NCBI GenBank assembly: GCA_029975645.1
Contig: JARKOU010000035.1
Coordinates: 1-64,000, forward strand
Source: Actinomycetales bacterium
GTDB taxonomy: Bacteria; Actinomycetota; Actinomycetes; Actinomycetales; JAHECE01
DNA length: 64,000 bases
Reading direction: 5' to 3'
Below, piece after piece: positions 10,228 through 19,108 of this stretch (the stretch's first letter is position 1; each line of letters opens with the position of its first letter). Under the pieces are notes generated by a model, which did no database searches, was not told the origin of the DNA, and saw only the letters and a program-made list of their open reading frames with translations. The translations under genes and the position numbers were made by a program.

Positions 10228-10301
10228 GGGCAGGTTGGGGCGGTCGGGCAGGTTTGGGGCGGTCGGGCAGGTTTGGGGCGGTTGGGCAGTTGGGGGCGGC
10301 C
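10228..10301. repeat. 18/19-bp G-rich tandem repeat, 4 copies, in the pta-ackA intergenic
   Basis: GGGCAGGTTGGGGCGGTC / GGGCAGGTTTGGGGCGGTC / GGGCAGGTTTGGGGCGGTT / GGGCAGTTGGGGGCGGCC. Confidence 0.9.
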
Positions 10302-10313
10302 GACGCTGGGAGG

Positions 10314-12392
10314 TCAGGACTCGGCCGCGGGCGCGGCCTGCCCCTGGGCCTGGACGGCGGTGATGGCCACGGTGTTGACGATGTCCTTGACGAGGGCGCC
10401 GCGCGAGAGGTCGTTGACCGGCTTGCGCAGACCCTGGAGCACCGGGCCGACGGCGACCGCTCCGGCCGAGCGCTGGACCGCCTTGTACGTGTTGTTGCCC
10501 GTGTTGAGGTCGGGGAAGATGAAGACGGTCGCCTTCCCCGCCACTTCGGAGTCGGGCATCTTGGTCTGCGCCACGGAGGCGTCGACGGCGGCGTCGTACT
10601 GGATCGGGCCTTCGACGATGAGGTCCGGGCGCCGCTCCTTGACCAGGCGCGTCGCGGTCCGCACCTTGTCCACGTCCGCCCCGAACCCGGACTCGCCGGT
10701 GGAGTAGGACAGCATGGCCACGCGCGGCTTGACGCCGAACTGTGCCGCCGTCGTCGCCGACGAGATCGCGATGTCCGCCAGCTGCTCGGCCGTCGGGTCC
10801 GGGTTGACCGCGCAGTCGCCGTAGACGAGCACGCGGTCCGCGAGGCACATGAAGAAGACGCTCGACACGATGGACGTGCCGGGCACGGTCTTGATGAACT
10901 CCAGCGCCGGCTTGATCGTGTGGGCGGTCGTGTGGATGGCACCCGAGACCATGCCGTCGGCCAGGCCGAGGTGGACCATGAGCGTGCCGAAGTACGACAC
11001 GCTCGGCACGATCTCTCGCGCGCGCTCCACCGTCATGCCCTTGTGGGCGCGCAGTTGCGCGTACACCTCGGCGAAGCGGGTCCGGTACTCCTCGTCGTGC
11101 GGGTCGATGACGGTGGCCTCGTCGAGGTCGAGGCTGAGTTCGTTGGCCCGCGCCCGGATGCTCGACTCGACGCCCAGCAGCGTGATGTCGGCGACGCCGC
11201 GGGCCAGGAGCGTGCTGGCGGCGCGCAGGATGCGGTCGTCCGTGCCCTCCGGCAGGACGATGTGCTTGCGGTTGCGCCGGGCGCGCTCGATGAGCTCGTA
11301 CTCGAACATCAGCGGGGTGACCACCTCGCTGCGCGGCACGTCGAGGAGCTGAACCACCTTGTCCCCGGCCACGTGAGCCTCGAACGTCGCCTTCGCCGTG
11401 TCGAGCTTGCGCTGCGAGCCGGTGCTCAGCATGCCGCGCGTCTCCGCCGCGCGGGAGGCGGTGGCGAACGTGCCCAGTTGCGTCGTGATGATCGGCAGGC
11501 GCTGGCCCAGCCCCTCGACCAAGCGCGTCACCTGAGGCGCCGGCGTGAAGCCGCCGTTGAGGATCACGGCGGACAGCGAGGGGAAGGACGCGGCCGCGTG
11601 GGCAGAGACGAGGCCGAGGAGGATGTCCGAACGGTCGCCGGGGGTGATGACGACGGCGCCGTCGTGGAGCCGGTCCAGGAGGTGCTCCATGCTCATCGCG
11701 CCGACCATGACGCCCTCGGCTTCGCGGGAGAGCAGGGCGGGGTCGCCCGCGGTCAGGACCCCCTCGACCGACTCCATGAGCTCGCCGACAGTCGGAGCGG
11801 AGAGCAGGGGGATCTCCGGGAGCGTGAAGACCGGGAGGGAGTCCTTCAGGGCGGCGGCGACGGCCTCGAGATCGCCGGGGTTGCAGCGGTTGGCGACCAC
11901 GGCCACCACCGTGGCGTGCCCCGCCTGGATCTCGGCGATCGCGACGTCCGCCACCTGCCGGATCTCCTCCGGCGTGCGGTCGAGGGCGCGCAGGACGAGG
12001 ATCACGGGTGAGCCGAGGTTCGCGGCGATGCGCGCGTTGAAGGCCAGTTCGTTCGGGCTGGCGACGTCGGTGTAGTCGGAGCCGACGATCACGACGGCGT
12101 CGCACTGCCGCTCCATCTCCCGATAACGCTGGACGATCGTGCCGAGCGCCGCCTCGGGGTCGGCGTGCACCTGGTCGTAGTGCACGCCGATGCAGGCGTC
12201 GTAGTCCAGGTCGACGCCATCGACGTTGAGCAGGAGTTGCAGGACGCTGTCGCGGCCCTTCTCCGTGCGCGCGACGGGCCGGAAGACCCCGACCCGCTGC
12301 ACCTTGCTGACCAGTAGGTCCACGAGGCCGAGCGCGATGCTCGACTTCCCGGTGTATCCCTCGGGGGACGCCACGTAGATGCTTCGGGCCAC
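10314..12392 (-). CDS. pta: Phosphate acetyltransferase with N-terminal DRTGG/dethiobiotin-synthase-like region
   Basis: 692 aa from GTG at 12392: VARSIYVASPEGYTGKSSIALGLVDLL...; C-terminal PTA domain (RKHIVLPEGTDDRILRAA, YSTGESGFG). Confidence 0.93.
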   Translation of the reverse strand: MARSIYVASPEGYTGKSSIALGLVDLLVSKVQRVGVFRPVARTEKGRDSVLQLLLNVDGVDLDYDACIGVHYDQVHADPEAALGTIVQRYREMERQCDAVVIVGSDYTDVASPNELAFNARIAANLGSPVILVLRALDRTPEEIRQVADVAIAEIQAGHATVVAVVANRCNPGDLEAVAAALKDSLPVFTLPEIPLLSAPTVGELMESVEGVLTAGDPALLSREAEGVMVGAMSMEHLLDRLHDGAVVITPGDRSDILLGLVSAHAAASFPSLSAVILNGGFTPAPQVTRLVEGLGQRLPIITTQLGTFATASRAAETRGMLSTGSQRKLDTAKATFEAHVAGDKVVQLLDVPRSEVVTPLMFEYELIERARRNRKHIVLPEGTDDRILRAASTLLARGVADITLLGVESSIRARANELSLDLDEATVIDPHDEEYRTRFAEVYAQLRAHKGMTVERAREIVPSVSYFGTLMVHLGLADGMVSGAIHTTAHTIKPALEFIKTVPGTSIVSSVFFMCLADRVLVYGDCAVNPDPTAEQLADIAISSATTAAQFGVKPRVAMLSYSTGESGFGADVDKVRTATRLVKERRPDLIVEGPIQYDAAVDASVAQTKMPDSEVAGKATVFIFPDLNTGNNTYKAVQRSAGAVAVGPVLQGLRKPVNDLSRGALVKDIVNTVAITAVQAQGQAAPAAES

Positions 12393-12604
12393 GATTCCTG
12401 CTCTTTCTCCTGGGCTGCCCGGCCCGCGGGCCGGTCCGACGTCAGGTGCGTACGCGTCGGCGGCACCGCCGGACGGCCGGGATCGGGGCCCGTCGCCGAG
12501 CCCGCGCTGCCCCGTTGCATCCGGTCGGCGCCGCCAGCCCGCCGACCAGGGCCCATTCTTGCGCGCTGCGGGCGATTGCGTCGCCCGCAGCCGCGGCGCA
12601 TTCG

Positions 12605-12648
12605 CGACGGGCATCGGGGCGGCGCTCCGTCCTCCCCGATGCCCGTCG
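12605..12648. repeat. Perfect 15-bp inverted repeat in the divergent pta/surf1 intergenic
   Basis: CGACGGGCATCGGGG (12605-12619) / CCCCGATGCCCGTCG (12634-12648), 14-nt loop. Confidence 0.75.
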
Positions 12649-12707
12649 GGTGCCCGGCACCGTCCTCGGGTGCCCGCCGCCCGTCGTCGGATGCCTAGTC
12701 TTGCCGT

Positions 12708-13511
12708 GTGGTCACCCGCCGAGAGGCTCCGCCGGACTGGCTCGCCGTCGCGCGCAGCCCACGGATGCTCGGCATCCTTGCCCTTCTGCTGCTCGCTGCC
12801 GCGGTCTGCATCCGGCTCGGGGCATGGCAATTGGACCGCGCGCAGATCCGGGGTGAGCAGGCGGCCGCGCGCGCCGCTCAGGAGCACTCCGCCGTCGCCC
12901 CGGTGCCGATCGACGAGGTCCTCGCGCCCCAGACCTCGGTGACGGCGGACGTGGTCGGAGCGCGGGTCCTCGTGACGGGGGAGTACCTCACAGGAGCAGA
13001 GTTCGTGATCGCCGAGGACTCCGACGGCGAGGCCGGCTCGCTCGTGGTCACGGGCCTGCGGGTCACCGAGGGCGGCGGAACCGGCGCGGTGCTGCCGGTG
13101 CTGCGCGGCCGGGTGGACGGCGACGCCGCGACGACGACGGCGCGGCTCGGTCCCGGGGAACCGCTCGCCGCACCGGCGGGCAGGGTGACGCTGGTCGGCG
13201 AGATCGCCGCGTCCGAGGCGGCCCTGGCCGGGGAGTTCGCCCCCGGCACGCTCGGCTCGATCTCTTCCGGTCAGCTCGCGAACCTCTGGGGGCCGCCGAT
13301 CTACGGCGGCTACCTGCGGCTCGTCTCCTCGGACCCGCCCCAGTCCGCCGACCTGGTCCCGGTCCCCGCGCCGACGCCGTCGGGCGGGCTCAACCTGCAG
13401 AACCTCGCCTACGCGGCGCAGTGGTGGATCTTCGGCGGCTTCGCGGTGCTCCTGTGGATCCGCCTGGTGCGGGACGAGGTCACGCGGCTCCGAGAGCCCC
13501 GACGCGAGTAG
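12708..13511 (+). CDS. SURF1 family protein
   Basis: 267 aa; two terminal TM segments, RLGAWQLDRA near the N-terminus, NLAYAAQWWIFGGFAVLLW at the C-terminus. Confidence 0.85.
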   Translation: MVTRREAPPDWLAVARSPRMLGILALLLLAAAVCIRLGAWQLDRAQIRGEQAAARAAQEHSAVAPVPIDEVLAPQTSVTADVVGARVLVTGEYLTGAEFVIAEDSDGEAGSLVVTGLRVTEGGGTGAVLPVLRGRVDGDAATTTARLGPGEPLAAPAGRVTLVGEIAASEAALAGEFAPGTLGSISSGQLANLWGPPIYGGYLRLVSSDPPQSADLVPVPAPTPSGGLNLQNLAYAAQWWIFGGFAVLLWIRLVRDEVTRLREPRRE

Positions 13512-13627
13512 GCGCCCCGACGCGGGGGACCCGGGCCCTGTGGACACCGACCCTCATCCGCCCGGCCTGAGAGAATGGCCCGATCGTCCCCGATCCCTCG
13601 TCCCCATCCCCTCAGAGCAGGTGAGCC

Positions 13628-14020
13628 GTGTCCGCACCGCAGGCGTCGTCGTCCATCGCCCGAGGCCTCGATCCGGCGAAGGTGCGCTCGGCCTTCGCGC
13701 GGTACCGCGTCATGGCGTTCGTCACCGGCGTGTGGTTGCTGCTGCTGTGCGCCGAGTTGATCCTCAAGTACGTGTTCCAGGCGGGCGGGGTGGACGCCTC
13801 GGGCGAGCCCGAGCCCGTGATCGGGCGGTGGGTCGCGTTTGCCCACGGCTGGATCTACGTGATCTACCTAGTCACGGTGTTCGACCTGTGGTCCCGGATG
13901 CGCTGGGGATTCGGGCGCATCGTGGTCATGGTCGCGGCCGGCGTGGTGCCCGTGCTCTCCTTCGTGGTCGAGCGCAGGGCCAGCCGCTGGGTGTCCGCCG
14001 ACCTCGGGACCGGGGCGTAG
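13628..14020 (+). CDS. DUF3817 domain membrane protein
   Basis: 130 aa; [20 protein letters not shown]...[23 protein letters not shown]. Confidence 0.8.
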   Translation: MSAPQASSSIARGLDPAKVRSAFARYRVMAFVTGVWLLLLCAELILKYVFQAGGVDASGEPEPVIGRWVAFAHGWIYVIYLVTVFDLWSRMRWGFGRIVVMVAAGVVPVLSFVVERRASRWVSADLGTGA

Positions 14021-14051
14021 GCGCCCGGAGCGGGCCCTCTATCCTGTCGCG

Positions 14052-15644
14052 GTGACCGACGCCGTTCCCGCCCCCGGCGGGACCCCGCACCGTCCTGTCC
14101 TCGTCGTCGACTTCGGCGCCCAGTACGCGCAGCTCATCGCGCGGCGGGTGCGCGAGGCCAACGTGTATTCCGAGATCGTGCCCCACTCGATGAGCGTCGA
14201 GGCGATGCTCGCCAAGGACCCAGCCGCCGTGATCCTCTCCGGCGGACCGGCCTCGGTCTACGCCGAGGGGGCCCCGGCCGTCGACCCCGCCCTCTTCGAG
14301 GCCGGAGTGCCCGTCCTCGGCATCTGCTACGGCTTCCAGGCGATGGCCGCGGCCCTCGGCGGCACCGTCGCCCGGACGGGGACCCGGGAGTACGGCGGCA
14401 CCGCGGTCCGGGTCGAGGCGAAGGGCACGCTGCTCGCCGGCTCGCCGGCCGAGCAGCAGGTGTGGATGAGCCACGGCGATGCCGTCCACGCCGCGCCCGA
14501 GGGATTCGACGTGCTCGCCACCTCGCCCGGCTCCCCGGTGGCAGCGTTCGAGGACCGCCGTCGTCGCCTCTTCGGGATGCAGTGGCACCCCGAGGTCAAG
14601 CACTCGCCCCTGGGGCAGCGGGCGCTCGAGGCGTTCCTGCACGACGGCGCGGGCCTCGGCTCGGACTGGACGCCCGGGAACGTGATCGCCGAGCAGGTCG
14701 CTGCCATCCGCGCGCAGGTGGGGGACGGCCGGGTGATCTGCGGCCTCTCGGGCGGCGTCGACTCCTCTGTGGCGGCGGCGCTGGTCCACGAGGCGGTCGG
14801 CGACCAGTTGACGTGCGTGTTCGTGGACCACGGGCTCCTGCGCGCCGGCGAGGCCGAGCAGGTGGAGCGCGACTTCGTCGCGGCCACCGGCGTTCGGCTC
14901 ATGGTCGTGGACGCCCAGCCGCGGTTCCGCGCCGCGCTCGCGGGCGTCCACGAGCCCGAGACCAAGCGCAAGATCATCGGGCGGGAGTTCATCCGCGTCT
15001 TCGAGGACGCGGCGCGCGCCGTCGTCGCCGAGGCGGGGGCCCACGGCGAGGAGGTGCGCTTCCTGGTCCAGGGCACGCTCTACCCGGACGTGGTGGAGAG
15101 CGGCGGCGGCGAGGGCGCCGCCACGATCAAGAGCCACCACAACGTGGGCGGACTCCCGGACGACCTCCAGTTCGACCTCGTGGAGCCTCTTCGCACCCTC
15201 TTCAAGGACGAGGTGCGCGCCGTCGGCCTCGCGCTCGGTGTGCCCGAGGTGATCGTCTGGCGCCAGCCGTTCCCCGGCCCGGGCCTGGGGATCCGGGTGA
15301 TCGGCGAGGTCACCGCGCACAACCTCGCGATCCTCCGCGCGGCGGACGCCATCGCCCGCGAGGAGCTCACGCGCGCCGGCCTGGACCGCGAGATCTGGCA
15401 GTGCCCGGTGGTGCTCCTGGCGGACGTGCGGTCCGTCGGGGTCCAGGGCGACGGTCGCACCTACGGCCACCCGATCGTGCTGCGCCCGGTCTCCTCCGAG
15501 GACGCGATGACCGCGGACTGGACGCGCCTGCCCTACGACGTGCTCGCCCGGATCTCCACCCGCATCACGAACGAGGTGCCCGAGGTCAACCGTGTGGTCC
15601 TCGACGTCACCTCCAAGCCGCCGGGCACGATCGAGTGGGAATGA
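14052..15644 (+). CDS. guaA: GMP synthase (glutamine-hydrolysing)
   Basis: 530 aa; [35 protein letters not shown]-terminal KPPGTIEWE. Confidence 0.97.
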   Translation: MTDAVPAPGGTPHRPVLVVDFGAQYAQLIARRVREANVYSEIVPHSMSVEAMLAKDPAAVILSGGPASVYAEGAPAVDPALFEAGVPVLGICYGFQAMAAALGGTVARTGTREYGGTAVRVEAKGTLLAGSPAEQQVWMSHGDAVHAAPEGFDVLATSPGSPVAAFEDRRRRLFGMQWHPEVKHSPLGQRALEAFLHDGAGLGSDWTPGNVIAEQVAAIRAQVGDGRVICGLSGGVDSSVAAALVHEAVGDQLTCVFVDHGLLRAGEAEQVERDFVAATGVRLMVVDAQPRFRAALAGVHEPETKRKIIGREFIRVFEDAARAVVAEAGAHGEEVRFLVQGTLYPDVVESGGGEGAATIKSHHNVGGLPDDLQFDLVEPLRTLFKDEVRAVGLALGVPEVIVWRQPFPGPGLGIRVIGEVTAHNLAILRAADAIAREELTRAGLDREIWQCPVVLLADVRSVGVQGDGRTYGHPIVLRPVSSEDAMTADWTRLPYDVLARISTRITNEVPEVNRVVLDVTSKPPGTIEWE

Positions 15645-15737
15645 CGCCGGGGGATGCGCCGCTCATCCGGTCGTGCACGCCGGAGCGGTGCGTCCGGGAC
15701 CGCGGCTTGACGACTCGTGCCCGGATAGCCTGACGCG

Positions 15738-16895
15738 GTGCGGATCGTCCACGTCTCCGACTGCTACCCCCCGCGCACGGGCGGCATCGAGTCCCAGGTC
15801 CACGACCTCGCGGCGCACCAGGCGGCGGCCGGTCACGCGGTCCACGTCCTGACCGCGACGCGGGCGGCGGACGGCGCACTGAGGACCACCACCGACGAGC
15901 CGACGGGCGTCCGCGTCCACCGGATGGCCTCGGCCGTCACGTTCGGCCTGCCGGTGCACCCGCTGGGGGGGCGCCTCATCACCCGGGCCCTGCGCATGCT
16001 CGAGCCGGACGTGGTCCACGTCCACGCGGGAGTGGTCTCGCCGTTCGCGCACGACGGAGCCCGGGCTGCCCGCGCCCTCCGACAGCCACTGGTGATCACC
16101 TGGCACTGCATGCTCACGGGCGCAGAGTGGTGGGTCGGTGCGGGGGCGCGGTTGACGGGGTGGCGGGACGCGCCGGCCGCCCTGACCGCAGTGAGCCGGG
16201 TGGCCGCTGATCGCGTGGCCGCGGCGCTGGGCCGGGACGACGTCGCGGTGGTGGTCAACGGCCTCGATCTCGCGCCGTGGCGCGCGGTCGCTGCCGCCCG
16301 GACCCTCGAGGGCGACGACGGCGCCGATCCGCTGCGCGTGGTCGCGACCCAGCGGCTCGCGCCTCGCAAGCGTTCGGTGGCCCTCGTGCGCGCCTTCGCC
16401 GAGGCGCTGGCGCGGCTGGGCCCGGGTATCGATGGCGGCCGCCGGGCCCACCTGACGGTGATCGGCTCCGGTCCCGACGCCGCGGCCGTCCAGCGCGAGG
16501 CCGAGCGCCTCGGTGTGGCCGATGCGGTCGCGTTGCTCGGCCGGGTCGACCGGGGCACGCTCCCGGCCCGTTATGCCGACCAGGACGTCTACCTCTCGGC
16601 CGTCGAACTCGAGGCCTTCGGCATCGCGGCGCTGGAGGCGCGGGCCGCAGGGCTGGCCGTCGTGGCCCGGGCGGGGACGGGCATCACGGAGTTCGTCACC
16701 GACGAGGTGGACGGCCTCCTTGCGGACGACGACGACGGCCTGGCCGAGGCCCTGGTGCGCCTCGCCGTCGACCGCGACCTGCGCCGGCGGATACTCACGC
16801 ACACCCGGGACGTGGCGCCGGCCGCCGACTTCGCCGACGTGCTGGTCGCGGCCGAGCAGCAGTACCTCCGGGCCGCGCGGCTGGCCGGTCGCTGA
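15738..16895 (+). CDS. GT4-family glycosyltransferase
   Basis: 385 aa; CYPPRTGGIESQVHDLAAHQ and ELEAFGIAALEARAAGLAVVAR motifs. Confidence 0.88.
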   Translation: MRIVHVSDCYPPRTGGIESQVHDLAAHQAAAGHAVHVLTATRAADGALRTTTDEPTGVRVHRMASAVTFGLPVHPLGGRLITRALRMLEPDVVHVHAGVVSPFAHDGARAARALRQPLVITWHCMLTGAEWWVGAGARLTGWRDAPAALTAVSRVAADRVAAALGRDDVAVVVNGLDLAPWRAVAAARTLEGDDGADPLRVVATQRLAPRKRSVALVRAFAEALARLGPGIDGGRRAHLTVIGSGPDAAAVQREAERLGVADAVALLGRVDRGTLPARYADQDVYLSAVELEAFGIAALEARAAGLAVVARAGTGITEFVTDEVDGLLADDDDGLAEALVRLAVDRDLRRRILTHTRDVAPAADFADVLVAAEQQYLRAARLAGR

Positions 16896-16899
16896 ACGA

Positions 16900-16941
16900 C
16901 GCCCGCCCCACCGGTCCCTCGCGAGTCCGATGGGGCGGGCG
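16900..16941. terminator. Stem-loop between convergent genes
   Basis: CGCCCGCCCCA (16900-16910) / TGGGGCGGGCG (16931-16941). Confidence 0.6.
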
Positions 16942-16961
16942 ACGTGCGCCGTCGACGACGC

Positions 16962-17375
16962 TCAGGTGCGGCTGTTCCGGCGGGTCGTGACGATGGCGCC
17001 GACGAGGAGCGCGGTGCCCGCGACCACCAGGAGCACGATGAGGGCGGCCTGGACGTCGAGGGCCGCTCCGGCGCCGATCGCCGCGACGCCGATCCCGATC
17101 AGCGCGAGGACGAGGCCCCAGACCACCGTCCCCACGCGCAGCCGGGCGGGCGCCACGGGAGCGGGTGCGGTGGGCGTGGGCGTCGTGGCCGTCGTCGCGA
17201 CCGGGGCCGGCGCGTCCTGCGGCGCTGCCGACATGGCGGGCACAACGGGCACCACCGGGGCGATGGGCACGGTCAGCGCGTCGGGCGTGGTGACCGCGTC
17301 GGGCGTGGTGACCGCATCGGGCATGGTGGGTTCGGACAGCGTCGGTTCGGACGGGGTGAGGTCGTGGGTGCTCAT
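16962..17375 (-). CDS. Small membrane protein with Pro/Thr-rich N-terminus and two C-terminal TM segments
   Basis: 137 aa; MSTHDLTPSEPTLSEPTMPDAVTTPDAVTTPDALT...; 4-nt overlap with the upstream PspC gene. Confidence 0.7.
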   Translation of the reverse strand: MSTHDLTPSEPTLSEPTMPDAVTTPDAVTTPDALTVPIAPVVPVVPAMSAAPQDAPAPVATTATTPTPTAPAPVAPARLRVGTVVWGLVLALIGIGVAAIGAGAALDVQAALIVLLVVAGTALLVGAIVTTRRNSRT

Positions 17376-18997
17376 CGCAGGGCCTCCCGGATAGTGACGT
17401 CGCCGAGGCCGGCATCGACCGTGACGATCATCTGAGGGTCGCCCGCCGCGGGGGAGCGGAGGGTGAGGTCGAGGTTCGTGCCGGAGATCTGGTCTCCGGC
17501 GAGGTCGCCGTTGGCGTCGGACCCCGCGTCGACCGCCCGACCCGAGGCGTTGAGGGAGCGGGTCCAGTCGCCGACCAGGACCGTCGAGATCTGGCCCGCC
17601 CCGAGGCGGACCCGGACCTCCAGCGGGACGCCCGACGGCACCAGGACGGTGGTGCTCCCTGCGCCGGACTCGATCGGCACGGTGACGGGGTCCGTCCCCG
17701 CCTCGGCGAGGGGGACGCCGGTGAGGTCGATGCTCGCCTCCCCGACGCCGTAGGAGTAGCCCGCCTCGGCGTCGGCCACGGACGTCGGAGCCCAGGTGAC
17801 GTCGCCGGCGACCACCGTGCCGCCCGAGGACACCACGTTGCGCCAGTGCGGCGCCGTCGTCGCGATCAGGGCGACGGGCACGGCGAGCAGCGCGACGAGG
17901 ACCGCGAGGCCGCCGAGCACCCCGGACCGCCGCCCGCGAACGCCGCTGACCAGGACCCCCAGACCCAGCAGCGCGAGGGTGGTGCCGGCGATGACCAGCG
18001 CGGCTCCGCCGTCGAACGCCCCGGTCCGCTCGATGAGCAGGACGGCGGCGGCGCCGAAGAGGCACAGGGCCAGCGTCACGCCGACCGTGACCGCGCCCGG
18101 ACCCGGGACCCGCGGCTTGGGCGGCGGCGGCTCCCACGCGGGGGCGGCGGTGGCTGCGGGTGGCTGATAGGTCTGCACGGGAGGAGGTGAGTAGCCGGAC
18201 GCGGGGGGCGGCGCGTAGCCCTGTGGCGGCAGGGCGTACGCCTGCGGCGGCGGGGTGTATCCCTGCGCGGGCGGGGCGTATCCCTGGGTGGGCGGGGCGG
18301 CCGGGTAGACCGGGGCGCCGGCGGGCGGGACGCCCGGTTCGGTCGGTGGCAACGACCCCGAGGGGCCGGCCGGTGGGGTGGTCGGGGTGCTCATCGCGGG
18401 TGCGCCTCTCTCTGAGGGACTTGTCGGGTAGGGGGCGGGGCCGGCCGGCGGGCGGGGGCGCTCCCGTCCGGCGAGGACGACGGCGACAACGACCACCGTC
18501 GCGAGCAGGCCCAGCCAGCCGAGGGCGATCAGCCACCCGGGCGCCCACTGGTCGGGTTGGAACCAGAACACCGGACGGGTGATCCCGACCACCACGAAGG
18601 CGGCCGCGCCCGCGAGCGCGGCGTCGAACCGGCCGCGGATCGCCTCCTGGAGGTGGATGCGCCCGTCCGACTCCTCGGGCAGGAGCGCCCACGCCAGCCC
18701 GTAGACCACGAGCGTGAGCCCGCCGAAGAGGGTGAGGACCACGAACGCGCCGCGGACCAGGAGCGGATCGACGCCGAGCCGGCGCGCCAGGCCGGCGGCC
18801 ACGCCACCGATCCAGCGGTCGTTCGCGCGCACGACGCCGGCGCGGCGCAGGGAGTCGAAGAAGGAGTCCGAGCCGTGGGGGCGGGGCGGCCCGCCGGCGG
18901 GGGTGCCGGGTGGCGGCGCGGCCGGCGGCCAGGGCCCGGGGGGAGGGAACGAGGTCGGAGAGCCGGGTTCCGGAGGGAGGGGCGGTGTGCTGCTCAT
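17372..18997 (-). CDS. PspC-domain membrane protein with LiaF/Toastrack-like C-terminus
   Basis: 541 aa; PspC domain RANDRWIGGVAAGLARRLGVDPLLVRGAFVVLTLFGG, Pro/Tyr-rich linker, beta-rich C-terminus GAGSTTVLVPSGVPLEVRVRLGAGQISTVL. Confidence 0.85.
   Translation of the reverse strand: MSSTPPLPPEPGSPTSFPPPGPWPPAAPPPGTPAGGPPRPHGSDSFFDSLRRAGVVRANDRWIGGVAAGLARRLGVDPLLVRGAFVVLTLFGGLTLVVYGLAWALLPEESDGRIHLQEAIRGRFDAALAGAAAFVVVGITRPVFWFQPDQWAPGWLIALGWLGLLATVVVVAVVLAGRERPRPPAGPAPYPTSPSERGAPAMSTPTTPPAGPSGSLPPTEPGVPPAGAPVYPAAPPTQGYAPPAQGYTPPPQAYALPPQGYAPPPASGYSPPPVQTYQPPAATAAPAWEPPPPKPRVPGPGAVTVGVTLALCLFGAAAVLLIERTGAFDGGAALVIAGTTLALLGLGVLVSGVRGRRSGVLGGLAVLVALLAVPVALIATTAPHWRNVVSSGGTVVAGDVTWAPTSVADAEAGYSYGVGEASIDLTGVPLAEAGTDPVTVPIESGAGSTTVLVPSGVPLEVRVRLGAGQISTVLVGDWTRSLNASGRAVDAGSDANGDLAGDQISGTNLDLTLRSPAAGDPQMIVTVDAGLGDVTIREALR
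18215..18299. repeat. 21-bp coding tandem repeat encoding QGYAPPA/QGYTPPP/QAYALPP/QGYAPPP
   Basis: Seen in the translation of the PspC protein linker and in the DNA (tatccctg...gggcggggcg units). Confidence 0.75.
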
Positions 18998-19043
18998 GCT
19001 CCGAGCCAACTCCTCGCGGGGGTCCCGGCGCCATCGGGGACCA

Positions 19044-19072
19044 CCCTGATTCTCCCCTGATCTACCCCGGAT
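19044..19072. promoter_or_regulatory. Triple heptamer CCCTGAT-N4-CCCTGAT-N4-CCCGGAT in divergent PspC promoter region
   Basis: 19044-19050, 19055-19061, 19066-19072; exact 11-bp phase between divergently transcribed genes. Confidence 0.5.
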
Positions 19073-19108
19073 CTGGTACCCCGAGGCGGCACGCGCGGCG
19101 CCGTACGT

